Source: Porphyromonas loveana
Lineage (GTDB): Bacteria > Bacteroidota > Bacteroidia > Bacteroidales > Porphyromonadaceae
Reading direction: 5' to 3'
Length of the DNA: 64,000 bases
NCBI RefSeq assembly: GCF_003096695.1
Contig: NZ_QEKY01000004.1
Span: 117,918-181,917 of the forward strand
In this document: positions 1-8,547 of the stretch, in pieces
How the letters are laid out: the number at the start of each line of letters is the position of its first letter
How positions within the stretch are numbered: position 1 is the stretch's first letter
Made by a program: the position numbers and the translations under genes
The notes under the pieces: model-generated
What the model was told of the DNA's origin: nothing
Database searches by the model: none
The model's input: the letters and a program-made list of their open reading frames with translations, nothing else

Positions 1-169
1 CTTTTTGGCGCGAGTTTTCTCTCTGATCTGTGCATGATGGAGACTATAACACCTCTGTACACTTTTTTACGCGGAGGTACCTGTATCTTTTCCCAGAGTA
101 GAAAATTGTTGCATTTCTCCGTAGTAATCTCTGGCAGAAGCTCGACTTCTTAAATAGAGATACTTCTTG

Positions 170-202
170 TTGATAATTATTTACAGATTGTGATTATCTT
201 TG
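170..202 (+). promoter_or_regulatory. Probable promoter of the exopolysaccharide operon
   Basis: A Bacteroidetes -7 box TATCTTTG lies at 195-202. A TTG at 170-172 could serve as the -33 element, although the 22-nt spacing is longer than the usual 19-21. The predicted transcript start near 208 lies upstream of the preferred start codon at 264. The upstream stretch 1-169 shows no gene; it opens with a TTTTTGGCGCGAG segment resembling the GGCGC repeats found elsewhere in the window. Confidence 0.5.
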
Positions 203-263
203 CAGAGTAGTATAAATGGACCTGTATGAAGCCATTTTTACCCATCAAAATAATAGATCAATT

Positions 264-1070
264 ATGCGCATTATTAGTCGTTTTTTGTTCGTTTCTCTTG
301 CACTCGTACTTTTTGCCGCTTGTCGTTCGCAGCGGGAGAAAGTTGTCTATCTGCAGGATGTGGCTACTTTCGATCGGGAAGTTATTACCAAACCCTATGA
401 TGTGAGGATAGAGAAAGATGATATTCTGAACATCCTTGTGAGCAGCACAGACCCCGAGCTTTCTGCTCCATACAACCAAGTCTTGATCACCCGTGCCCAG
501 GCGCGTGCAGGCTATGCTGCCAATGCGGGTGAAGGTTACCTCGTGGATTCCAGAGGTTATATCAATTATCCCATCCTCGGACAAATCTATGTGGAGGGCA
601 TGACGCGTACCGAACTGGAGAAAGAGATACAGACCAGAATTATCTCCAGCGGGTACATCAAGGACCCCACGGTGACCGTGCAGCTACAGAACTTCAAGGT
701 GTCGGTGTTGGGTGAGGTGAATAAGCCCGGATCTTTGGACATCAAGGGTGAGCGTATCACCTTGCTTGAGGCATTGGGTATGGCCGGCGATCTCACCATC
801 TACGGTCGTCGCGACCGTGTCTTTGTCATCCGTGAGACCAATGGTAATCGAGAGGTGCTCCAAGCTGACTTGCGAAAGGCTGATCTGCTTACCAGCCCCG
901 TCTATTATCTGCACCAAAATGATGTCATATACGTGGAGCCGAACGAGAAAAAGACGCAGATGAGCGAGATCAACCAAAACAACAATGTAAATGTGTGGCT
1001 CAGTGTGACTTCTACTCTCGTCTCCATCACCACGCTTACTATAACGATCATCGACAAAGTCAATAAATGA
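264..1070 (+). CDS. Polysaccharide export lipoprotein (Wza/BexD-like)
   Basis: Outer-membrane export protein for capsule or exopolysaccharide. I prefer the ATG at 264 over the upstream in-frame ATG at 216, because it gives a clean lipoprotein signal ending LVLFAAC with the lipidated Cys at residue 20. After it come a Poly_export region (about residues 45-130, with the typical DVRIEKDDILNILV start) and a SLBB-type region (FKVSVLGEVNKPG and what follows). A hydrophobic C-terminal segment near residues 245-262 could be the membrane-spanning helix seen in Wza. Seven bases separate it from the BY-kinase gene, so the two are cotranscribed and should form one export machine with it. Confidence 0.9.
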   Translation: MRIISRFLFVSLALVLFAACRSQREKVVYLQDVATFDREVITKPYDVRIEKDDILNILVSSTDPELSAPYNQVLITRAQARAGYAANAGEGYLVDSRGYINYPILGQIYVEGMTRTELEKEIQTRIISSGYIKDPTVTVQLQNFKVSVLGEVNKPGSLDIKGERITLLEALGMAGDLTIYGRRDRVFVIRETNGNREVLQADLRKADLLTSPVYYLHQNDVIYVEPNEKKTQMSEINQNNNVNVWLSVTSTLVSITTLTITIIDKVNK

Positions 1071-1077
1071 TAATCCC

Positions 1078-3558
1078 ATGATGCCTACCGAAGAAAAGAG
1101 GATCACACCCTACGGCGGAGCTTCCCGCTCGGAGAGTGGAGAGGACATTTCGTTCTTCTCCGTAGAGGAATTTTTATTTAGTCTCCTTTCGTCTTGGAAG
1201 TGGATTGTGGGCAGCGTCGTTGCCTGCGCCCTTATTGCCTATATATATGTACAGAACCAGTCACCTGTGTACCATGCGCAGGCTACTGTGCTCATCAAGA
1301 GTGCTGAGAAGAATGGTGTCTCCGGAGGACTGAGTCAGTTCCAAGACTTAGGCTTGCTGATGGGCAATTCGGAGGTCGAGAATGAACTCCTTGTCTTCAA
1401 AGCCAAGCGCCTGACCGCCATCGTGGTGGACAAGCTGAACCTCGACCTAACCCTTTCCAAGGACGGCTTCTGGCGCAAGGAGTCGCTCTATGCCAATAGT
1501 CCGCTGAGCATCAAAATTACGAACAGAGATTCGACGGAGGGATATTCTTTCCGGATACAGATCAAGGACGAAAAGACTTTCCGACTCACCCACTTCAAGC
1601 GGCATGCCGGCAGAGGATTGAGCGGCATGGAGGTGGATGGTACTTTCGGCCAACCTGTGGCTACGCCTGTGGGAGAGCTGCAAATAGATCAGACTCCCTT
1701 CTTTGTCGCTGCATGGAAGGGGCAAGTCGTATATGTGGTGAAAGAAGATATGCGTAAGGTAGTGGAGCGCTACAACCAAGAGCTTCAAGTAGCATTGGCC
1801 GACAAGAAGTCGACCATTGTGCGTCTCTCACTCAACAATACCGATCTGGATCGTGCCAAGGACTTTATCAATACTCTCATTAGCTCCTATAACGATGACG
1901 TGATGAACGACAAGAAGAGTGTGGCAGTGAGCACGGCTACCTTCATCGACGAACGTCTGGCTATGATAGGGGGAGAACTCGGATCGGTGGATACCGAGAT
2001 CGAAACTTTCAAGAAGCAAAATAATATCACCGATATTACCACCGATGTGGGTACTTATCTGAAGAACAGTTCGGACTTGCAGAAAGATCAGCTCATTGTG
2101 GAGCGGAATCTATCTTTGGCTAAGTATATCCAAGCTTTCCTGAGACAGACCAATTCGGACAACGAACTCATGCCGGCTAATCTGGGCCTAACCGAACAGG
2201 GTATCGATAACAGTATCGCACAATACAACGAACTCAAACTGAGGTATGATCGTCTGAAGCAGAGCTCCAGCGAGAACAGTCCTGCTGTGCAAGAGGCTGC
2301 GATGCAGCTTGTGTCCATGCGCAAGTCGATCAATGTGGCTGTGGACAACTACATCAAGACGCTTAGCTTGCAGTTGCGAGACGTAAACAAAGAGATGTCG
2401 CGGACCCGTGAGCAAATCAGTGCCGTGCCCACACGGGAGAAGATCATGTCCACGATCCTTCGCCAACAGAAGATCAAGGAGGAACTCTATCTCTATCTTC
2501 TCAATAAGCGTGAAGAAAACGCCCTCCGCCTCGCTATTACAGAGAGCAATGCCAAGGTGGTGGATGCTGCTGACGGTTCGTCGGTTCCGGTAGCACCGCG
2601 CAAGATGGTTATTTTCATGGCTGCATTGTTGCTGGGCGTTGCTATCCCTACCCTCTACATCTATCTGCGTATGCAGTTCAATAAGACCGTGCGAGGCCGC
2701 AAAGATTTGGAAGATATGGCCATTCCGTTCTTGGGAGAAATTCCGGCTTACGAGGGTCAGAGGAATGAAGAGGACGTGGACGTTGTGGTCAATGCTGGCA
2801 GTCGCGACTCGGCCAGTGAGGCATTCCGCATCCTGCGCTCCAATATGGAGTTTATGCGTGTGAAGTCACCGGATATGAAGGTGGTGATGTTTACATCGGC
2901 CAATCCTGGGTCTGGCAAATCTTTCGTGACGATGAACTTGGCTATCTCCATCGCCCTCACCGGTAAAAAGGTTGTGGTCGTGGATTTGGATATCCGCAAG
3001 GGCTCTCTCTCCGGTCGCCTGGCAGAGAATAATGTGGGAGTCACCGACTATCTCTACAAGGATACCCTTACTGTAGATAATCTCATTACGCACTCTCCTT
3101 ACAGTGAGAATCTGGATGTAATCCTTGCCGGTCCCATACCGCCCAACCCTGCCGAGTTGTTGCTGTCCGATCGTTTGACTCAGTTGATTGGCGAACTTCG
3201 CAATCGTTATGACTACGTATTCATGGACTCTGTGCCAGCTATGTCGGTGGCGGATGCCATGATCACGAACCGCGTGGCGGACCTCACTGTGTACGTCATA
3301 CGTCAAGGGCTTCTCGATCGTCGCTATCTGCCCGAAGTGGAACGCCTGCATACCGAGAATAAGTTCGTCAATATGTGCATGATCCTTAATGGCGTCACCT
3401 ATACAAGCTCCAGTAGCAGATATACCTATGGTTACAACTATGGTTATGGATACCATGCTCATGACAAGCATGACAGGAAGAACAGCGGCAGTCGTTACGC
3501 TTCACAGGCTAAGAAGAAGTTCAGAATGAAACACCTGAAAAGAACTAATCACGGCTAA
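1078..3558 (+). CDS. ptk1: Polysaccharide co-polymerase / BY-family tyrosine kinase (Ptk1-like)
   Basis: Wzc-type inner-membrane protein of 826 residues that controls polysaccharide chain length and export and autophosphorylates on tyrosine. Visible parts: N-terminal Wzz domain with a membrane helix near residues 40-58, a long periplasmic coiled-coil/GNVR-like region, a second helix near 510-530, and a cytoplasmic kinase. The kinase has Walker A ANPGSGKS (about 608-615), Walker A' VVVVDLDIRKG (about 632-642) and Walker B VFMDS (about 714-718). The C-terminus has seven tyrosines, six of them clustered in RYTYGYNYGYGY, the expected autophosphorylation tail. In P. gingivalis the equivalent kinase Ptk1 is known to affect exopolysaccharide and community formation. 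Two adjacent ATGs (1078, 1081) are possible starts. Confidence 0.93.
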   Translation: MMPTEEKRITPYGGASRSESGEDISFFSVEEFLFSLLSSWKWIVGSVVACALIAYIYVQNQSPVYHAQATVLIKSAEKNGVSGGLSQFQDLGLLMGNSEVENELLVFKAKRLTAIVVDKLNLDLTLSKDGFWRKESLYANSPLSIKITNRDSTEGYSFRIQIKDEKTFRLTHFKRHAGRGLSGMEVDGTFGQPVATPVGELQIDQTPFFVAAWKGQVVYVVKEDMRKVVERYNQELQVALADKKSTIVRLSLNNTDLDRAKDFINTLISSYNDDVMNDKKSVAVSTATFIDERLAMIGGELGSVDTEIETFKKQNNITDITTDVGTYLKNSSDLQKDQLIVERNLSLAKYIQAFLRQTNSDNELMPANLGLTEQGIDNSIAQYNELKLRYDRLKQSSSENSPAVQEAAMQLVSMRKSINVAVDNYIKTLSLQLRDVNKEMSRTREQISAVPTREKIMSTILRQQKIKEELYLYLLNKREENALRLAITESNAKVVDAADGSSVPVAPRKMVIFMAALLLGVAIPTLYIYLRMQFNKTVRGRKDLEDMAIPFLGEIPAYEGQRNEEDVDVVVNAGSRDSASEAFRILRSNMEFMRVKSPDMKVVMFTSANPGSGKSFVTMNLAISIALTGKKVVVVDLDIRKGSLSGRLAENNVGVTDYLYKDTLTVDNLITHSPYSENLDVILAGPIPPNPAELLLSDRLTQLIGELRNRYDYVFMDSVPAMSVADAMITNRVADLTVYVIRQGLLDRRYLPEVERLHTENKFVNMCMILNGVTYTSSSSRYTYGYNYGYGYHAHDKHDRKNSGSRYASQAKKKFRMKHLKRTNHG

Positions 3559-3563
3559 AGGCC

Positions 3564-4310
3564 ATGTTCTCATTTTTCAGAAGAAAGGAAAAGCGACACA
3601 ATCCGTTCGAGCAGGGATGGCTGAACGGATTGGTCGATATCCATTGTCACTTGTTGCCCGCTGTGGACGACGGCTCCAAATCCATTGAGGAGACCTTCTC
3701 CTTGATGGATTTTCTGCATAGTCTGGGCGTCACGCGGCATATCCTTACGCCTCATATCATGGAGGACTATCCCACCAATAATGCTGTATTCTTACGAGCT
3801 CGCTTCAAGGAACTCACGGCATCGCTCCCTGCCGACCGGGCTTCATCGCTTCGCTTGGGCGCAGAGTATATGTTGGATAGTACTTTCGGTCGCCGCTTGG
3901 TAGAGCCGTTGCTTACGCTAAGTGACAGGCATATGCTGGTGGAAACTTCCTATATGGCTCCGCCTATGGGGTTGATGGGACTCTTGGCCGATCTCCAGCT
4001 CAAAGGCATTACACCGGTCTTGGCTCATCCCGAACGTTATGTGTATATGGAGGAGAAGGACTACGTGGCTGTGAAGAAACAAGGGGTGCTCTTCCAGCTT
4101 AATCTTTTCTCCCTTTTCGGTGCCTATAGTTCGAGCACCACCGAGAAAGCGCATGGCTTGCTTGAAGCGGGTTATTACGATCTGTTGGCTACAGATGCAC
4201 ACCATCTGAACCCGCTGACCAATCTCGTCTCCGGTGCTACTCTGCCCATAAGTATGGAAGGAGATGTCCGCACGCTGGTGGAAAACAACGCCCGACTATT
4301 TTCTTTCTGA
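3564..4310 (+). CDS. php1: PHP-domain protein tyrosine phosphatase (CpsB/YwqE family, Php1-like)
   Basis: Metal-dependent phosphatase of the polymerase-and-histidinol-phosphatase fold, 248 residues, starting 5 bases after the kinase gene. Metal-ligand motifs visible: DIHCH (His27, His29), TPHIMED, HPERY and TDAHH (about residues 210-214). CpsB-family enzymes dephosphorylate the tyrosine tail of the partner BY-kinase, so the natural substrate here is the product of the preceding gene. Phosphotyrosine activity is inferred from family and operon position. The match to P. gingivalis Php1 is from memory. Confidence 0.88.
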   Translation: MFSFFRRKEKRHNPFEQGWLNGLVDIHCHLLPAVDDGSKSIEETFSLMDFLHSLGVTRHILTPHIMEDYPTNNAVFLRARFKELTASLPADRASSLRLGAEYMLDSTFGRRLVEPLLTLSDRHMLVETSYMAPPMGLMGLLADLQLKGITPVLAHPERYVYMEEKDYVAVKKQGVLFQLNLFSLFGAYSSSTTEKAHGLLEAGYYDLLATDAHHLNPLTNLVSGATLPISMEGDVRTLVENNARLFSF

Positions 4311-4325
4311 TTCCCAATACAAACA

Positions 4326-4375
4326 AAAAAGAGGTTGAGCCTAAAGGAATCTGTCCTTTGCTCAACCTCTTTTTG
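4326..4375. terminator. Bidirectional intrinsic terminator
   Basis: A long stem with arms AAAGAGGTTGAGC and GCTCAACCTCTTT (outer ends about 4328 and 4373) and an inner AAAGGA/TCCTTT extension, flanked by an A run on the left and a T run on the right. It sits between convergent php1 and sufD and can stop transcription from both sides. Confidence 0.88.
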
Positions 4376-4395
4376 GTTTCTTGTCTGACCGGCTC

Positions 4396-5745
4396 TTAGT
4401 AGCAGATATTGCAAGAGCCGCAGCGCATACAGCCTCCTCTGAACCGATGTTCGATAATATCGCGGAGCCTGTCGCGCAATTGTTCGATATGTACGAGTTT
4501 GACTACGTCGTCTGTGAAGGCTACGCTAAGCATTGTCTTGGCTTCAGCCATGGGAATGCCGCGTTGACGCATGTAGAAGAGTGCTTCGTCATCAAGCTGT
4601 CCGGTAGTCATCCCGTGCGAACACTTCACGTCATCGGCATAGATCTCCAGCTGTGGCTTGGAGTACATGCGTGCAGTATCATCGAGCAGGAGATTCCTGT
4701 TGTTCTGGTAAGCAGCAGTTTTCTGTGCGCCTTTGGCTACGTAAATTCGACCTGAAAATGCTCCCTGTGCCTGCTTGCTGAGGACGTATTTGAATAGTTC
4801 GTTGCTCTGGCAGTTAGGGACGAGGTGCTCTATCCTGCTGTAGTTATCTACGTGCTGTTTGCTTTCGGCTATGGCCATACCGCCCAGGGTCAGATCGGCA
4901 TTCTCGCCTTCGAGGTGACAATAGTAGTTGTTGCGGGTGAGACCGTTGTGTATCGTCATGCTGTTGATGATCACATTGGAATTGGCTGCCTGACGCACGT
5001 GGACTGAGGCGATGCGGTGAGTTGTCTTGCTGCTCTCCTCCAGATCATAGAGAGCGAAGCGACTATCCGCAGCAGCGAAGATCTCAACAACCTCCGTTGT
5101 CAGGAACGAATGGGCATCCAGCGTGTGCTCGCATATCAACAATGAGGCCTCAGCTCCCTTGCCCAAGATAATGAGCATACGGCGAGTCGCAAGGATTTCC
5201 ATATCTGCACGAAGGAGCTGGACGAGCTGGATGGGGTTGGGCAACACCACTCCGTCCGGTAGATAAATGACGAAGCCGTCTTGTGCAAACATTGTATTGA
5301 ATGCTACGATCCCATCATGATCCGGCGTAGCTGCTTGTGCATAGTACTGTGCAGCAACATCAGGGTAGTTCAGTGCGAAGTCGGAGAGACTGCCGACAAA
5401 TGTTCCCGCAGGCAGCTCTGAAACTTGGCTCCACTCGCTGTCGTATGCGTCATTGACGATGTAACATAGGTCTGTGTCTAAGTCAGGCAGGGTGCAGCGG
5501 AAGGCTTCTTTCTGCTTGATGGGGAAGTTGACACGGTTGAGATTCACACCATAATCACGGCTGAAGAGCTCGGACAGGTCCGTGCGCTGATAGTTCTCAC
5601 TCCCGTAGGGTGGCAAACCCTTTGACTCGAAAGCGGCAAAGGCAGCCTCCCGTTTTGCGTTGAGTACGCGAGGAGAGTGGCTGTCAATGGCTTCGCGATT
5701 CTCGCGGAAGAGTTGGAGATATTGTTCTTCTGTCTTGATCATCAT
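4396..5745 (-). CDS. sufD: Fe-S cluster assembly protein SufD
   Basis: Scaffold partner of SufB and SufC in the SUF iron-sulfur assembly complex. The 449-residue protein has the SufBD core (RTDLSELFSRDYG near the N-terminus; central beta-helix; C-terminal SHGMTTGQLDDEALFYMRQRGI motif). Last gene of the minus-strand run; it starts 4 bases after sufC. Oddity: the C-terminus is a cysteine cluster CMRCGSCNICY, a regular CxxCxxCxxC spacing directly before the stop codon, which is not part of the classical SufD core. The sequence reads through cleanly to TAA, so this is not a frameshift artefact. Confidence 0.95.
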   Translation of the reverse strand: MMIKTEEQYLQLFRENREAIDSHSPRVLNAKREAAFAAFESKGLPPYGSENYQRTDLSELFSRDYGVNLNRVNFPIKQKEAFRCTLPDLDTDLCYIVNDAYDSEWSQVSELPAGTFVGSLSDFALNYPDVAAQYYAQAATPDHDGIVAFNTMFAQDGFVIYLPDGVVLPNPIQLVQLLRADMEILATRRMLIILGKGAEASLLICEHTLDAHSFLTTEVVEIFAAADSRFALYDLEESSKTTHRIASVHVRQAANSNVIINSMTIHNGLTRNNYYCHLEGENADLTLGGMAIAESKQHVDNYSRIEHLVPNCQSNELFKYVLSKQAQGAFSGRIYVAKGAQKTAAYQNNRNLLLDDTARMYSKPQLEIYADDVKCSHGMTTGQLDDEALFYMRQRGIPMAEAKTMLSVAFTDDVVKLVHIEQLRDRLRDIIEHRFRGGCMRCGSCNICY

Positions 5746-5749
5746 GCAA

Positions 5750-6502
5750 TTATTCTCCTATCTCGTCTTTGATCCAATCATATCCCTTTTCTTCCAGCAT
5801 GAGAGCCAGATCGGCACCACCAGAGCGTACGATGCGTCCCTTGTAAAGCACGTGGACGAAGTCAGGCTTGATATAGTCGAGCAGGCGTTGGTAGTGTGTG
5901 ATCACGATGGCTGCATTTTCCGGCGAACGTAGTTGATTCACGCCGTTAGCTACTATTCGAAGAGCGTCGATGTCGAGACCACTGTCGGTCTCATCCAAGA
6001 TGGCAAGTTTGGGTTCCAACATCGCCATCTGGAAGATTTCGTTCCGCTTCTTTTCACCCCCTGAGAAACCTTCGTTCACAGAACGGCTGGCCAGTTTGTT
6101 GTCAAGCTCTACGATGGCACGCTTTTCACGCATCATCTTGAGGAAGTCGCTAGCCGAAACGGGATCGGCACCGATGGCTTTGCGGTGCTCATTGACAGCC
6201 GCACGCATGAAGTTCACCATGCTCACTCCGGGGATCTCGACCGGATATTGGAAACTGAGGAAGAGTCCGAGGTGAGCGCGCTCCTCGGGAGCCAATTCAA
6301 GAATATCAATACCGTTGAAGGAAACCTCTCCCTCCGTCACCTCGAAAGACGGGTGTCCCACGAGGACGGATGAGAGCGTGCTCTTACCAGAGCCGTTGGG
6401 GCCCATGATAGCATGTATCTCTCCGGCCTTGATTTCCAGATCGATTCCTTTTAATATCTCTTTGCCTTGAACGTTGGCATGGAGGTTCTTTATCTTAAGC
6501 AT
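5750..6502 (-). CDS. sufC: Fe-S cluster assembly ATPase SufC
   Basis: ABC-type ATPase of the SufBC2D complex, 250 residues. Walker A GPNGSGKST at residues 34-42, signature SGGEKKR, and Walker B LAILDETDSGLD, which is the characteristic SufC variant. The gene lies between sufB and sufD on the same strand, 50 bases after sufB. The complex is cytoplasmic and not a transporter, although simple domain annotation often says ABC transporter. Confidence 0.97.
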   Translation of the reverse strand: MLKIKNLHANVQGKEILKGIDLEIKAGEIHAIMGPNGSGKSTLSSVLVGHPSFEVTEGEVSFNGIDILELAPEERAHLGLFLSFQYPVEIPGVSMVNFMRAAVNEHRKAIGADPVSASDFLKMMREKRAIVELDNKLASRSVNEGFSGGEKKRNEIFQMAMLEPKLAILDETDSGLDIDALRIVANGVNQLRSPENAAIVITHYQRLLDYIKPDFVHVLYKGRIVRSGGADLALMLEEKGYDWIKDEIGE

Positions 6503-6552
6503 ACTTGGATTGTATTTTTATGACTTTGATTGCACGAATGTATGTGTGATGA

Positions 6553-7998
6553 TTATCCTACTGATCCTTCGAGAGAGATGCTCAGGAGCTTCTGTGCCTC
6601 TACGGCAAACTCCATCGGCAGCTTGTTCATGACCTCCTTGGCATAACCATTGACGATCAGTCCTACAGCTTCTTCGGTACCGATACCTCTCTGATTGCAG
6701 TAGAAGATCTGGTCTTCGCTGATCTTGGAGGTCGTGGCCTCATGCTCGATGATGGCCGTGTCGTTTTGAACGTCGGCATAGGGGTATGTATGTGCTCCGC
6801 AGTGGTCGCTCAGCAACAGACTGTCGCATTGAGAGTGATTGCGTGCATTGGTTGCACTCTTGGATATCTTGACGAGACCGCGGTAGCTGTTCTGACTGGA
6901 ACCGGCAGAGATACCTTTCGATACAATGCGGCTGCGCGTGTTTTTCCCAAGGTGGATCATCTTGGTCCCAGTGTCTGCCTGTTGGAAGTTGTTGGTCACT
7001 GCTACCGAATAGAATTCGGCTATGGAATTGTCACCACGGAGGACACAACTGGGATATTTCCATGTAATGGCCGATCCGGTTTCTACCTGTGTCCACGATA
7101 TTTTGGAGTTATCGCCTTTGCAGATACCTCGTTTCGTGACGAAATTGTAAATACCGCCTTTGCCATCTTTGTCGCCCGGATACCAATTTTGTACGGTTGA
7201 GTATTTGACTTCGGCATTAGTCTCGGCGATGATCTCCACAATCGCTGCATGAAGCTGATTCTCATCACGCTGAGGAGCGGTGCAACCTTCCAAATAGCTC
7301 ACGTACGAATCTTCATCAGCTACGATGAGCGTTCGCTCGAACTGTCCGGTATTGGCTGCATTGATGCGGAAATAGGTGGAAAGCTCCATCGGACAACGCA
7401 CGCCCTTGGGGATGTAAACGAAAGAGCCGTCACTGAAAACAGCGGAGTTGAGAGCCGCGAAGAAATTGTCTTTGCTCGTTACTACCGTACCCAAATACTT
7501 TCGTACCAAATCGGGAAAGTCCTTCACAGCCTCGCTGAATGAGCAAAAGATGATCCCTTTCTCGGCTAATTTCTCTTTGAAAGTAGTCTTCACAGATACG
7601 CTATCCATCACAGCGTCCACAGCCATTCCGCTTAGAATCTTCTGTTCTTCGAGGGGGATGCCGAGCTTGTCGAAAGTCTTGAGCAACTCGGGATCGACCT
7701 CATCCAAGCTTTTGGGCCCTTCTTTCTTCTTCGGGGCAGCGTAGTAGATGATGTCTTGGTAGTCTATTGGGGGGATGTTTAGATGAGCCCAATTGGGTTC
7801 CGTCATGGTTAGCCAGTGACGGTATGCATTCAGTCGATACTCAAGTAGCCATTCCGGCTCTCCTTTTTTAGAAGAAATGAGACGGACGGTATCTTCCGAG
7901 AGTCCTCGTCCGATGGTTTCCGTTTCGATGTCGGTTACAAAGCCGTATTTGTATTCGCTGCCTGTAACCTCATCCAGTATATTGTTGTCGTCTTGCAT
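6553..7998 (-). CDS. sufB: Fe-S cluster assembly scaffold SufB
   Basis: Main scaffold of the SUF system, 481 residues, typical length. Conserved stretches include [32 protein letters not shown] and the C-terminal [19 protein letters not shown] region, with a cysteine in the position used for cluster building. First of the three suf genes; 33 bases separate it from cvpA upstream. No sufS, sufE or sufA is present in the window, so the sulfur donor must be encoded elsewhere. Confidence 0.97.
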   Translation of the reverse strand: MQDDNNILDEVTGSEYKYGFVTDIETETIGRGLSEDTVRLISSKKGEPEWLLEYRLNAYRHWLTMTEPNWAHLNIPPIDYQDIIYYAAPKKKEGPKSLDEVDPELLKTFDKLGIPLEEQKILSGMAVDAVMDSVSVKTTFKEKLAEKGIIFCSFSEAVKDFPDLVRKYLGTVVTSKDNFFAALNSAVFSDGSFVYIPKGVRCPMELSTYFRINAANTGQFERTLIVADEDSYVSYLEGCTAPQRDENQLHAAIVEIIAETNAEVKYSTVQNWYPGDKDGKGGIYNFVTKRGICKGDNSKISWTQVETGSAITWKYPSCVLRGDNSIAEFYSVAVTNNFQQADTGTKMIHLGKNTRSRIVSKGISAGSSQNSYRGLVKISKSATNARNHSQCDSLLLSDHCGAHTYPYADVQNDTAIIEHEATTSKISEDQIFYCNQRGIGTEEAVGLIVNGYAKEVMNKLPMEFAVEAQKLLSISLEGSVG

Positions 7999-8031
7999 AT
8001 TATGAAGTCGTGGTGAACTATATGATTATTA

Positions 8032-8520
8032 CTATTGTGTAAACAGCCGATGGGGGGCAAAAGTTGGGACGATGTTCTTGACCCGATCATACAAAGCAGA
8101 ACTACTTCGCAAGGATGTCATATCTTCCTCTTGGTTTCTGGTGAAAATGCCGTCGTTGATTAGGAATAAGTAGCTCATCAGGATGCCCGCAATAGCTATT
8201 CCTGCAATCCCTCCGGCCACATGATTGAGGATTCCTATCGGACTCATCTTCACAAGACCAGTTACCACTTTGCCTGCAATAGGAATGATAATAAGAATAG
8301 CCAGAAAGCCGATGATAAGCCCAAAGGTGTGGGCTACTCCTTGTGATAGCCCGAATGCTGGAGCTATCCATGATTCAATCGGTATTGCGAGTAGAGCGCA
8401 GCCATAGGTCGCTAGCACGATGGCTATAAGCGAAACTGCCTGTTTGATGATTCCATCAAACAGGCCTTTCACTAATCCTATTGCAAGGACGATCAAGATG
8501 AACAAATCAATCGCGTTCAT
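8032..8520 (-). CDS. CvpA family inner-membrane protein
   Basis: 162-residue protein with four hydrophobic segments (about residues 4-20, 28-46, 66-85 and 100-122), beginning MNAIDLFILIVLAIGLVKG, the typical CvpA start. In E. coli CvpA is needed for colicin V production and affects envelope stability; the molecular role is unresolved. Here it lies between infB and sufB and is probably cotranscribed, with no obvious functional link to either. Confidence 0.85.
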   Translation of the reverse strand: MNAIDLFILIVLAIGLVKGLFDGIIKQAVSLIAIVLATYGCALLAIPIESWIAPAFGLSQGVAHTFGLIIGFLAILIIIPIAGKVVTGLVKMSPIGILNHVAGGIAGIAIAGILMSYLFLINDGIFTRNQEEDMTSLRSSSALYDRVKNIVPTFAPHRLFTQ

Positions 8521-8547
8521 GTGTTTGACCCCCTCGTCGTTCTTGTC

